Shown: piece after piece, positions 33,615 to 45,124 of the stretch
Layout of the letters: each line of letters starts with the position of its first letter
Numbering within the stretch: position 1 is the first letter of the stretch
Program-made: the position numbers and the translations under genes
Notes under the pieces: generated by a model
Database searches by the model: none
Told to the model about the DNA's origin: nothing
Seen by the model: the letters and a program-made list of their open reading frames with translations, nothing else
DNA from: Leuctra nigra
Taxonomy: Eukaryota; Arthropoda; Insecta; Plecoptera; Leuctridae
Direction: 5' to 3'
DNA: 64,000 nucleotides
Assembly (NCBI GenBank): GCA_934045905.1
Contig: OW203767.1
Span: 23,811,073 to 23,875,072 of the forward strand

Positions 33615-35450
33615 GTCAAGCTCGTACGGACAGCGATTCTATTAGTTTATTGTTGATGAATACTATTATGTTTTATATATTTTTAGAATGCCTCCTCAAT
33701 TTGTACTCTATTTCATTTCTCACATTACATTGATATTGATTTATGATCCAGCCCTGTGGAATTAATATAGATTATTTTAATAGTTATTCTTACCTTCTGG
33801 CTCGGCATCTGTGGACTTCTTTTAGATTTATTAACACTGTGGTACATACACAATATTATTTAAATCTTATTTCATACCAGCCAGACCTAAGGATATTCTT
33901 TTTTATAGATTGATTTACTCCCAAGTTTTATATATATTATGTAGGGAACAACGCACAAATATGGATGTGTTAGGGTTATGAGTCAAAGCAAAAGTTATTT
34001 AAAAAATGCCCCTCAAGTGAAAATTTTTGTGATATCATGAAGAGTGCATTAATCATTATGTCTAGTTCTTTATCTGACCTTGAGCAATTGATGTATGATA
34101 ATTATAATTAGCTCATATATCCATTAATAATTTAATCTAGTATCTTATCAAGCCTGTAGATCATTGAAATTAGGTGATTTTTGGACATTCCAATCCATAG
34201 GTTAGATAAAATCTGTCTAGGAGGGTGCTAATAAATACATACTAATTAATGAATGCTTCACATAGATGAAACACGCCATTTTGATCAATCGAACTAGGAA
34301 CTAGTATGAAATTAAATTAATTCTTTTTTTTAAACTCAAAAATTAAGTGTAAGTACTGACTACTGTACTCAGTACTAGTAATAATTTAATTGTTAATTCT
34401 ATTCCAATGTAAAATTAAGTTTACAATCGAGCTGTGTTTTGATATATTTTTTATATTTTAAAATTTGCATAATATTGCACTTAATGTCCTTGAAATGTGG
34501 CCTCTCTTTAGACTTTAGTTACCTCATAGAAATGTTACACATAATTTACAAATTATAGATGTTTATTTGCAAATACACTAATTTTATTGAACTTTATAGT
34601 ATTTTTTTCTCTAAGAACCCTTGAACAATATTAATTTGTGTTACGAAGAACAATTTTTGGTAAGGGAGGGGAAGGAAGAACCCGAGAGAGAGAAAACAAT
34701 TGAGCATAAAATGCACAACTTTATTGTTCTTAAAAAAATGCCGTAACAAAATTATTGCTGTGTGAATTCACATGTTTAAATTTAAACATTTTGTACAATG
34801 GGGTGCGATTTTTTATATTAAATTTGTGTTTCGGTGGAGGGGGAGGGGGGCATTGAAAAGCAGCGAAGATTACAGGCATACCCAAGGGGAGGGGGTAAAT
34901 TCCCCCTCGGAGATTTTTAAAATAAAATAAAATTGTTAAATTTACATAAATTGTGTACCTAAATATTAAGTGAAAACAAACTATTAATGCAGCTTACATA
35001 TTTTGTCCCTTCTAACAAAATTTTAGGGGAAAATCCGAAATGTTGGTCTTTTGCAATGATTAGGTTTTGCTTTTCCACAAATTAAATAATTCCGTTGAGA
35101 AAATTTAACGTAAGAAATAAATGCTCAAAACCCTGTAAATCCATCCTATCCATAAAATATTCAAACTTGTCCGATTCAAACTTTTCCGGAGATATGCGCC
35201 CCAGACCCGCATATGGATTGGAGACCCTAACTCCTTTGACCCCTGGTATCCTGTAGGATACACAAAAAGTGACCGACTTCGGTATTTATTTGCTGAGCCA
35301 CCGAAGTCGTAGGGGCATGCAGTTCAAATTTATTTGGATGTAACATAGGTTGAAGCACCCAACAGAATTTGTTTGATGATTGTATGTTATTGGTCGACGC
35401 TGTGCCAATCATCTGAATATTAGCTTCCAAAAAAATGGCCGCCATTGGAA
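33615..35450. other. 3' flank of Trc8, AT-rich, with repeat debris
   Basis: It includes the Trc8 3' untranslated region. AT-rich sequence to ~34.8 kb carries no gene. Around 34840-35230 a G-rich block (ggagggggaggggggcat), gggggtaaattccccctcgg and ccgcatatggattgg look like worn transposon sequence. No open frame is convincing. Confidence 0.4.
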
Positions 35451-35461
35451 AACCCATTTAA

Positions 35462-35742
35462 AGCCCGTCTTCCATCGTTGCGTTTTTTCATCGCAATGCG
35501 AATTCGCAGCCGCATCGTGGCTTCTCAGCCAATCAGAGCTCGAATCGCAGCATCGCGTGACGTCACGCGAATCGCTGCAGATCGTCGCTGAAAGTAGAGC
35601 CAACTTCAATAACCAACGCAGCGAATTTCTATCGCAGCGTTGTGCGCATGCGCGGTTACCGCTGAACCACCTCTGGACAAATGGGGGAGTCGGAAATACA
35701 TGTCGCGACGGCGAAATCATCGCGACCATGGAAGAAGGTGAC
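35462..35742. mobile_element. GC-rich palindromic MITE
   Basis: An imperfect inverted repeat with tips CGTCTTCCATCGTTGCG and CGCGACCATGGAAGAAGG. The interior is full of atcgcagc/gcgattc words and contains gcgtgacgtcacgcg. It is markedly GC-richer than its flanks. It lies just before Helitron-like copy C. Confidence 0.5.
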
Positions 35743-35764
35743 TGAAAAATCGCTTTACAGTAAT

Positions 35765-36648
35765 TGAGCGAGCGAAGCAAGCGTCTCCTTTTGGCACGGA
35801 CCTCTGTTTTTTTTTTTTTTTTTTTTTTTTTTTGGCTGCTAATAATAGCCGATACACAGGTCGCACCGTTTCACCGATCGATCTGAAATTTTGCACACAT
35901 GTAAAACCAACCTTCTCTGTTTGCAGACCCTAATTTTTTTGAAATCCATTCATTGGTTGAAATTTAAATAAACATCTCCTGAAAGGCTGAAAAATGAAAA
36001 TGGACTTCGACAAATGTGATCGACCTTATATTTTGCATGGTCATTAGGACCAACATTGTCTCTTATTTTACAAATTTTCAGCCAAATCCTCCCATTGGTT
36101 AAAATTTAAAAAAATATTTAATGTGCTTTTTGAAATTTAAACCAGAACCGTTTGACCGATCAACTTAAAATTTTGCATGGTCATCGGGTCCAACATTATC
36201 TGTATTTTTGACAATTTTCAGACTAAACTGTGTTTAAATTCAAAAGTTATCGACAGTTTACGGATATTTTGCGTGTTGGCTATCATATTTCTCGAATTTC
36301 ATATTTCACGGAATCTTCGAATCTTCACTTCAAGGTTGTTAGAGCAGAAACTTTCAAACGTATTATGAAACTGATATGACCGTTTAACATTTTTTTGAAC
36401 GATATCCTGTGAATTTTGGAAATTAACAAGGAATCGTTCAATCATAAAGGTTCAATCGATCAACTTAAAACTTTGCGTGGTTATTGGGACCAATATTTTA
36501 GGAATTGTTGGAGATTTTCATACAAGTCTGTGACGAAATTCAAGAATTATTGGCTTTTAATGACATTTTCAATAGACAGAATTTCGGTTCGATGTGTTGC
36601 GCATATCCGTGCTCGCTCATCAATGCGTTACTCAGAGCGTTTTCCTAG
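35765..36648 (+). mobile_element. Helitron-like repeat, copy C, with internal modules
   Basis: The head is GAGCGAGCGAAGCAAGCGTC, followed by a T28 run. The body has three to four imperfect ~120-140-bp modules, each with a 'ccgatcaacttaaaattttg' / 'catggtcattgggaccaaca' core and a ttttcagnc segment. The end has the CGCTC/GAGCG hairpin and CCTAG before T. No coding sequence is present. Confidence 0.55.
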
Positions 36649-37183
36649 TTTAATTAAATTGTAATTACCTATTCATTGTGATTTTTGTAGTATAAAAAAT
36701 AAAATGTTTCATTGCTTCAATGCTATAACAAAATGGCATACCTACCTACCTAGATTATATTTAAAAAAAAAAAAATCACACCATAACAATGAATTTTTAG
36801 TCAATAAAAATTAAAAAATTAGCAAAAAATGTGATTTTTATAAATATGTTCTACACATTTTTTCAATAATTTTATCTTAGGAAAATAAATTTCACCAAAT
36901 CCGGGCAAAAAAATATGTCTGGGTCTGAGTAGGTTAATAATTGTTTTTATTCATAAGTATGTGTATTTTGCGAGTGTGAAAATGTTCATTTTTTATTTTC
37001 TTTGCATACGTTTGCAATCGTTTGCATACTTTCTTGTGCGTGCCCTAAAATATAGTTTATCTTGTGAAAATGTCAGAAATCATCACTGTTCAAAAGACAT
37101 CTGGTAATTTCGTGTGTATGATAAAATTATAAGATGACAATGTAGAAAGGAAATGAATGGCAGGTGGGAGGAAGAAAGTGATT

Positions 37184-37716
37184 AAGGTGATACTAGCGCT
37201 CGGCCGTTTTAGAAAATTGAGAGAGAAATATTGTTTCATAAGTGAGTGTAACTTTTACAGTATGTTCACATGATCAGTCTGATAGTATATTAGTAGCCCT
37301 TTTTAATTTTTGCTTATTGCATCGTTAATTAGGCGCCGGTTATTCAACAAAACCGCGTAAAACGATGAAATTTGCGATACGATTGGAGACCAAACCCGTA
37401 AACCAATTGATCTCAAATTTTAATCATGTTTAGATGAAAGACAAACTTAGGGTTATCCCTTGGCACATTTGTGAAATTTTGTTTTATACGGCGCCCAGGG
37501 AGACGAGAAAATAGCTAATTTTTTTACAAAAATACACTTATTATTACTAATTAACGCAACAAAAAATTGAAAATGTACCAAGGGATAACCCTAAGTTTGT
37601 CTTTTATCTAATCACGATTAAAATTTCAAATAATTTGGTCTACCCATTTCGTCTCCAATCGTATCGCAAAAAGTGTATACAAAAAGCAGCAAAATCGCTC
37701 GCGCTTGCAGCACCTT
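37184..37716. mobile_element. Inverted-repeat element T3 copy 1
   Basis: Tips AAGGTGATACTAGCGCTCGG and, inverted, CTCGCGCTTGCAGCACCTT. Internal arms share ttagggttatcccttgg and its inverse, and gcgatacgattggag and its inverse. A second, minus-oriented copy at 42889-43379 has lost its right tip. Bounded by TTA at the left. Confidence 0.6.
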
Positions 37717-38089
37717 CACTTTTTATTTCAAATATTTTACAACGTGAATATTTTAATTTGGGCTATATTCCTAGATTTGAGCAGCATAAGTTTAAAACCA
37801 AATTTCAATACAACTATTGATGTTCCATCTCCTTTTTTAATTTTTTTTAATTTTTGGAAACAGCTGATAAAATGACTAAACACGTTAAAACATTCGTTTA
37901 CAAAATGAAATTGCGCAACATCTGGTGCTCGGTGATGCGCCGTTAATTAAAGTAAAATTACCACCGTAATGAATGACGTAATTTCTTAAAAGCCATTTGC
38001 AACTTTCACGATAAATGATAGTTATGTATACAAAAAAAGTCACATATGAACGTCGGTCGGTTCTGCCGGCGTCAGGCATCTGCCCCACA

Positions 38090-38242
38090 GCTGCGCAGGC
38101 GCAAAGAGGGAAACTCGGATTACGTCCCTAGCAAATGGCGCGAAGTTCTCATTAGCAGTTGAATCTTGAGAGCGGCAACATCGTCAGCAGAAGCCGAGCA
38201 ATCTCAACTCTCTGCATCTCGTATTTACACACCATACAACCA
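38090..38242 (+). promoter_or_regulatory. Candidate 5' exon/promoter of the HOPX-like gene
   Basis: This is a locally GC-richer stretch ending in CATACAACCAG/GTATGAG, a good splice donor. No long open frame precedes it, so it would be a non-coding first exon. The next good plus-strand acceptor followed by coding is at 43393, exon 1 of the HOPX-like gene. The link is inference from position and strand. Confidence 0.3.
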
Positions 38243-38249
38243 GGTATGA

Positions 38250-40735
38250 GATATTTGCATAAGTCAGTTTGCACACAACAACATGACTGTGTATTATTAT
38301 TTAAGAAAAAAACATATTCATAGCTGTGATTAAACTTTCAAGGTTAAGAATTACCTTGACTGATTACTGACTACCGTGTTACTGACATGATAGTGATAAT
38401 AATCTAATATTAACTCGTATAGTATTTATTTAAACTTAAATTATCAATTTTGACAGTGTCATTATTATAATACAGTGTCACTTATAAAAAATTATTATCA
38501 GTAAAGCCTACTGATAATAATTTCGTCATTATTTAACAAAACTGTGAAATGATTTAAAATGAAGGAAGGAAAAAATAAACTTATTATTAATAATTTATTA
38601 CCTCATCCAATTTGAAAGAAGCACTTAAAAAATGCTAGTCACTTAAAAGTTAAAACCATACAAAAAATATCTTCTCTCTATAAGAATGAAACAAACAAAG
38701 ATTTTACTTGGTGATAAAAGTCAAACATTTGGCAACAATTGCCCCTTATTTCAATGTAACCAACACGTAACCTCCCATTGATGGCTATGTTGTCATTCAT
38801 TCTTCAAATTGACGTAACAATTCTTCTGTTTGCTTAGCTATTTGTCTACTGACGTCAGTGGATTTTGTGCGTGCCCTCTGTTTACTATTTGAGTCATCAC
38901 ACATCCTCCCGCGCAGTCTGCGATCTAGATTTTGGCGTCAACATAAATGCTAACACCCACGCCTTGGCAAGGACGTCTTTAAAAACCACTGAAGAAGATG
39001 ACTGCACTCTAACGTCTAATTATGCAAATCAACTTGCTTCTGAGTTAAAGAACCGATGAGGTCAACCTTTTGTGCTGGTGTTATGATCATAAATTATGTT
39101 CCAGGAATGTCAATTGACGGCTTTGCTTTGCATTCCAATCACAGTATCACATTTTATGTAGTGTTAGGTGTGAACACTAGTACCATTGTTTCTTCGTCTT
39201 TAGAAACAAACGTTGTACCAGAATCATCTCATTGCAGCCTCCTTTGGAGCTCATTGAAAGTTATACAGAGAATGTACTTCCCATCATCTAAAAAAATATC
39301 ACATTTCTCTTGACCTCCACAAGTCGACTGTGAGAACATGTCAAAAGATTTGCTCTCATTCTATCAAGATCACTTATTTAGTCAATTAACTCAATGTCAG
39401 TTATTATTAACATCCTTATTAAAGTAGCAAATAAATCATGATCAATGGAAGTCCTTACAATAATGATTCTTGAACAATCATTTGTACTAAAACGGAATTG
39501 TATTGCGTATTTTACAAGTTTATTAATTTTAATTTCACAACCTATTGGTCATTTCGCAAATGTATAGATAGAGAAACTATATGATTTAACGTCGATTACT
39601 AAGATTACGAAGCTATAAATCATCGAGTTCCTTAGAAGCTTTCACCGAAGCGTTTAAAATCATTCTGATGCCCCTGTTTTGTATACCATGTCGTGATTGT
39701 ATCTATAATCTCTCACAAACCAAACCAACAAAGTAGCACTTACCGGAGGAGTGATTGTGGAAAAAATCGATTCGCATTTAGTTAACGAATGTTAATTAAC
39801 GTTTATCAGTAGCCGGCAGGTGTTCTAGAATGTTCGCATGACACAATATCTTGGTCTCAACAGATATGAACCGATTTAATATTGCGTCGACGTCAAATTG
39901 GCGCCGTCATTCTGAACACCAACGAATGATTCAATCCAATGACATGACTAACATTGTTATTATTTACTACCACATTCATTAATCATTGTTTGCAATTTGT
40001 CATTATCACTCTGTTTTTCAAATTGTTTTTACTTCATCATGGTTTTGTGTCACTGATCGGTGATTTTGTTCAGATGAAACGGTGGCAATCGGTGCCAAAT
40101 GGCTGAGCTAGTATTTTAAATCGTCGTGACTTTAGTATAGCGTCATTTCGAAATAAGTCGACATCTGTATAAATTATTCTTACGATTCGTATTGTAAGCG
40201 AGGGAGTGCAAATAGGTCAATGTCCCTTCGTATGAGTAATAAATAATAATAGCTATTTTATCTGACCTTCATTCCATTTTTGCGTGATGAACAGAGAAGA
40301 TAGTTTTTTTCTTATTTTTGGGCACATTTCCAATAACGGATACACCTTATATCCGTTGAAGCAGCATCTGAAATCAGTAAAATCTATATTCGTCCAAGAA
40401 CTTGGACGAATAGAAGTGGCGATTCAAAATAAGATACTATTCCTTTTTTGGTTCAGATATCAGAATATCCTGTTCGTATCAATTGTTATTATTAAAAAAA
40501 AACGTAGATCATATCTTATTATCAAACAATACAAACATTTTATTGAAATCGTGTAACACCAAAATGTGGAAGTACCTAACTTATCTTCAATGGCCTATAG
40601 ATATTTCGGAATAACCGACGAAAACATTTCGAATCGAGATAAAATTCCATTTGTGTGTAGCCGGTTATTTTATAAATTTAAAACCCAATTCGTTCGATTT
40701 TCTCGAGATTTGAATTGGCCAGCGCCATGACGCTA
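38250..40735. other. AT-rich region, no gene supported
   Basis: Open frames of 60-90 codons exist at 38865-39059, 39056-39313 and 40284-40556, but none has a motif, a splice context or the composition expected of coding exons. A small perfect hairpin (cgtccaagaac/ttggacg) sits near 40391. This could be the first intron of the HOPX-like gene. Confidence 0.35.
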
Positions 40736-41380
40736 TAGTCCAGTCAAATGAGAGATTTACCCAAAACAAATTGCAACATTTGGTTTTTTGGTGTCATTCT
40801 CTTCAGAAAAATGCCCTCTACAACATATCCAAAATCCGCCAAAATCCGCGCACCGGAAGAACTTTTTAATCACTGTTTAATTTAATTTCCCATGTTAATT
40901 TCATCTTGCCAAAAATACTTTTTTTCATGTAACTCCAATTTTGACGAAACTTGGCAGAATTGTTCACCATCCTAAAAGAACACAAAAAGTTCTCTGAGCG
41001 TTTTTCTCTAAATCTTATCGTTTGGGAAATATGGCCCATCGAAAAGTCATATTTTAGTCAGTTTTCGACGATTTTGGCTACTTTGAGTGTAATTTGACGT
41101 TTTGCGAGGTCCATATTTCCCAAACGATAAGATTTAGAGAAAAACGCTAAGAGAACTATTTGTTTTATTTAGGATGGTGAACAATTCTGCCAAGTTTCGT
41201 CAAAATCGGAGTTACATGAAAAAAAGTTTTTTTTGCAAGATGAAATTAACATGGGAAATTAAATTAAACAGCGATTAAAAAGTTCTTCCGGTGCTTTTTC
41301 TGAAGAGAATGACACCAAAAAACCAAATGTTGCAATTTGTTTTGGGTTTGGACATTTTTAAGCTTGATTTGACTGGACTA
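40736..41380. mobile_element. Fold-back element with ~300-bp arms (TAGTCCAGTCAAA tips)
   Basis: The arms are inverted copies containing caaattgcaacatttggttt, gaagaactttttaatc, cttggcagaattgttcacca and ccaaacgataagatttagag. The central loop of ~70 bp is around ttagtcagttttcgac. A ~38-bp insertion distinguishes the left arm (40813-40850). The ends read TAGTCCAGTCAAA and TTTGACTGGACTA. Non-coding. Confidence 0.75.
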
Positions 41381-42888
41381 CTAGGGCGGAGGGCGTGTAT
41401 CATAAAAGTTAAAAGCAAGTTTCAACGAAAGAGGATAGATTGAGATCTTCTGAAATGCCGTCGCTATCACATATCAGAGCGTCTCGCCGGCCATTTGGTC
41501 ACGGAATGATAGTCGAGAGATTGACCTGGACGAACCTACTTGAACTCTTTAAGACATAGCTTAATTCACGCTCTGTAATAGCTCAGTGAAACATGTAATT
41601 CTATAATCGCGTTACAAGCCATGTGGACTTAATTGCTCGGAATGGAATTTTACTACTTTATTCAAATTTACTGGACTAGAAAATTATCATATTAATTCAT
41701 GTCACGGAATTTTAATACGTGAATCATGGCATGGAATTCTGATTCACGACCGAAGTATTTGCTATAGAAAATTGTTAGTTCATGTTTTCTAATATTAGAC
41801 ATGATGACATTTGTCATAACAAAAACAACTTTCCGAGTGTTCAACCATGGGTTTGTGCAACTTATTTTATTAGCCAGTATATTTGAAGGTTTATTGGCCA
41901 CACCACTGACATTGAACTCTCCCATAGCTGATTATTTCGTCAACCAATTAAAGATCTAATGATGTTATTAGGCACAAAAAGGAGTTTTGTAATTAGAGAA
42001 AATAACAGACTTGGAATATTTTTTTAAATGAAAGATCGGATATAAAAACAAAGCGCGAAAGAAACGGCAGCGGCACCCAAGTCGCTTGCCAAATTTTCAA
42101 GGATAATTTTCACTTGAATCAAATTCAAGAACAAGACATAATGTAATACATTGAAACACTTCGAGTGAGAGGACAACTTAGAATAACTAAATAAAATAAA
42201 TATGAGACCCACAAAACAGTTGCTCCAGCTTGTAAAATGACTCCAATCATCTAGTCAATTGAAAGAGATTTAAAGTGAGGGCGTACTAAATTTTTGCGCA
42301 CTAAAATTTCATGTAATCTTTTCGCACAGACTGACAAAAAGAAACGAGCATGAATTTGCAATGAGAGAAGCCTACAAATTACAAAAACAATTGTAATACA
42401 TGATTAAAAAATAAAAGTAGGTAATGCAAATTAAATTTAAATATTTTAGAGCCAAATTAAAATTGTCTAAAAATGCGCCAAGCTTGATTTTTTAGACTAA
42501 AAGTCTTTATTATTAAATTTCTTGCAAATTTTATTTCTGTGGTTTACATATAATATTTTGTTATCTCATTTGGGCCAAATTCTGTCTCGACATTCATTCA
42601 CTTCGCAGAATGTAACTTTGCGTAACAATTCCATATGAAATGGTGAAACCTTTTCCCACTAAAAATTCATGAATGCATTTTTAGTGTGCAAGATTTAACA
42701 AGACTTAAAAAAACGTAATCAGAAACAGATCCCAGAAACACGATCTTATCCCAGAAACAGATCTGTAAAAGACAGATTCTCACAAAACAAGAACTTGTAA
42801 AAAATACTTCAAGCGTTACTCCAAGCGTTATTCAGATTTTAAGCACCGACAAGGAATTTCATCGAAACTGGTCCAGAAAATAACAAAT
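41381..42888. other. AT-rich region without recognised features
   Basis: No coding signal, and no repeat that I can match inside the window except the tttttagactaaaagt short palindrome near 42490 and the cagaaacagatc repeats near 42720-42770. Confidence 0.4.
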
Positions 42889-43379
42889 TAAGGTGGTGTA
42901 AGCGCGAGCGATTTTGCTACTTGTTGCAGGCACTTTTTTGGATATATTTGGAGCAAATTGGGTGGAATAAATGATTTAAAATTTTAATCGTGATTAGATA
43001 AAAAAATATATAGGGTTATGATTTTTTAACTTTCTTAATTAGTAATAATTTGTTGATTTTAGGTGAAAAATTGTCTATTTTCTTGCCTCGCTGGGTACCG
43101 TATGAAATTAATTTAAAAAATAAATGTGCTAAGTGATAACCCTAAGTCTGTCTTTTATCTATTTGAGATCAATCAATTGGTTCACGGGTGTCTTCTCCAA
43201 TCGTATCGGAAATTTCATAGTTTTGCGCGGTTTTGTTGAATAACCGGCGCCTAATTAACAATTGCACGAAGCAAAAATAAAAAAGTGCTACTAATACAAT
43301 CAGACTGATCATGTGAACATCCTATCAAAGTTACACCCACTTATGAAACAATTTTTCTCTCTCAATTTGCTACAACGAC
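42889..43379. mobile_element. Inverted-repeat element T3 copy 2, right tip missing
   Basis: The sequence is the reverse complement of 37184-37716. It runs from AAGGTGGTGTAAGCGCGAGC, through gataaccctaagtctgtc and ggttattcaac-type blocks inverted, to aatttttctctctcaattt. The right terminal ~20 nt are absent: homology ends at about 43379, 14 bp before the splice acceptor of the homeobox exon. Confidence 0.6.
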
Positions 43380-43396
43380 CCACTGTGTTCCAGAGA

Positions 43397-45124
43397 ATGT
43401 TGAAGTCCACGAGTCCCCAGCTGTCTCCCACGGGATCCAATGAGCGCGTGATCCAACTGTCCCAGGATCAGGAGAGCATTCTGGAGGCGCAGTTCAGTCG
43501 CAACAGGATACCTCGCGTCTCTGATCTGGAGCTCTTGGCGGCGGAGTTGGGACTGGAGGAGCAGGAGGTCCAGGCAAGTAGGAGGGTAGAGGGTGGGATG
43601 GGGGGCAAGTTGTTGGGAGTTGGGACAGGAGGTCCAGGCAAGTAGGAGGGTAGAGGGTGTGACGGGGCACGTCGTTGGGACTGGAGGAGCAGGAGGTCCA
43701 GGCAAGTAGGAGGGTAGAGGGTGTGATGGGGGGCAAGTTGTTGGGAGTTGGGACTGGAGGAGCAGGAGGTCCAGGCAAGTAGGAGGGTAGAGGGTGGGAT
43801 GGGGGGCAAGTCGTTGGGACTGGAGGAGCAGGAGGTCCAGGCAAGTCAGAGGGTAGAGGGTGGGATGGGGGGGGGGGGGGGCAAGAGGGGCACGTCGTTG
43901 GGAGTTGGGACTGGAGGTCCAGGCATGTCAGAGGGTAGAGGGTGGAACGATAGAGGCACGTCGTTGGAAGATGGGACTGGACGTCCAGGCAAGTCAGAGG
44001 GTAGAGGGTGGGATGGGGTCACGTCGTTGGGAGATGGGACTGGAGGTCCAGGCATGTCAGAGGGTAGAGAGTGGAACGATAGGGGCACGTCGTTGGGAGT
44101 TGGGACTGGAGGTTCAGGCAAGTCGGAGGGTAGGGGGTGGAACAGGGGAACGAAGATGGGCACGCCGACCGAACGAGGTTGGAACAGGAGGAACGATAAG
44201 GGCATAGTATAGGTTGGTACGAGGGGCACGGCCGCACGAGATCAAAATACTAAATACATTTTGGTGAGAGGCTATTAAAATTTATCAATGGGACCTTGAT
44301 CGGTCACATCATACTGTGTTAATGAATGAGTCTTGGGAATCATAAAATTCCGGATGTACATACCTACATAATGAAACAAATGTCTGGCTGATGCAGAAGT
44401 TAGGAAATATTTTAATATTTCGATATAAGCGGATAGATCCAATTTATTTTTAAAAATATATGAGAATTTGACTTGACTCATTTTACTATTTTTTTATTCA
44501 TATTTTATATATTTTGTTAGTGACATTAAAATTTTACGAACGCAGTTGTTTTCTTCCCAACATGTTACAAAATATTCTATGTCTTGCAGTGCACACGTCA
44601 CGTCAGCTTGTTTATCATCATCAACACGTTTGTAGAACCCTCTCACATCCCATTGATGGCGTGGAGTCATAAATTTAAAGCACAAAGAAAAAATAACTTT
44701 CTGCTCACTCAAACTGTTTCAAAACAGAAATGTTGATGAACTCTGCACACTTGAACAGTCCAAAATAAATCAAGCCCTCACTTATCTTGAAAGCAATTTC
44801 ACATACCGCCTCAAAAATACGAAAAGACGCATAACAACACTAATTATAACATTGTGATAATTCTAGATTTTATGAGAACAAGCTGCTCTACTACAATTAT
44901 TCTTACATTATTAATCAATTCAGAACTAACAATGCGTATCCCATTGTTTCTTGCCTTCTAATTATCTACTGAAAAAGGATACTAAAAACTACAATATACC
45001 AGCAACTACTTTATAACTGTGATTAAAATATAATTTTATTTCCATTCAGACATGGTACGCATTCCGGCTTGCAGCTTGGAGGAAGGAGCAAGGACTTTCC
45101 ACTAACACAGGTTACAGCCAGTGA
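43397..45124 (+). CDS. Homeodomain-only (HOPX-like) protein, two coding exons
   Basis: Exon 1 runs 43397-43573 after acceptor gttccag/AGA; exon 2 runs 45050-45124 after tccattcag. Joined in phase 0/0 they give 83 residues; human HOPX has 73. Residues ~18-78 form a homeodomain. Helices 1-2 end in LGLEEQEVQ, and helix 3 reads TWYAFRLAAWRKEQGLS, close to HOPX (KWFKQRLAKWRRSEGLP). The recognition Asn at homeodomain position 51 is Phe here, so sequence-specific DNA binding is unlikely. HOPX acts as a transcriptional cofactor. The donor is GC (CAG/GCAAGT), and the intron opens with a nine-copy minisatellite of this junction. Upstream coding exons cannot be excluded. A divergent ordinary homeodomain protein is the alternative. 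Confidence 0.72.
43545..44215 (+). repeat. Minisatellite derived from a homeobox exon-donor junction
   Basis: The unit (60-80 bp) contains tgggactggaggagcaggag / gtccaggcaagt followed by a ggagggtagagggtgggatg stretch. The first copy is the real 3' end of HOPX-like exon 1 plus its donor. Copies of (g/c)gt(c/t)caggca(a/t)gt occur near 43567, 43631, 43695, 43769, 43835, 43917, 43982, 44046 and 44111. Later copies drift (gcatgt). Open frames here on both strands are repeat artefacts. A poly-G run at 43866-43880 lies inside. Confidence 0.9.
44216..45049 (+). other. Rest of the HOPX-like intron
   Basis: AT-rich intronic sequence between the minisatellite and the acceptor at 45049. I see no exon or transposon in it. 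Confidence 0.5.

Noticed and set aside
38865..39313. Two adjacent plus-strand frames of 64 and 85 codons
   Set aside because: No domain, no clear splice sites and overlapping stops/starts. Composition is not different from the surrounding AT-rich sequence.
43370..44237. Long Pro/Leu-rich and Gly/Arg-rich frames on both strands
   Set aside because: All lie in the minisatellite. They stay open because the repeat has few stops, not because they are selected, except the first 59 codons of the homeobox exon.
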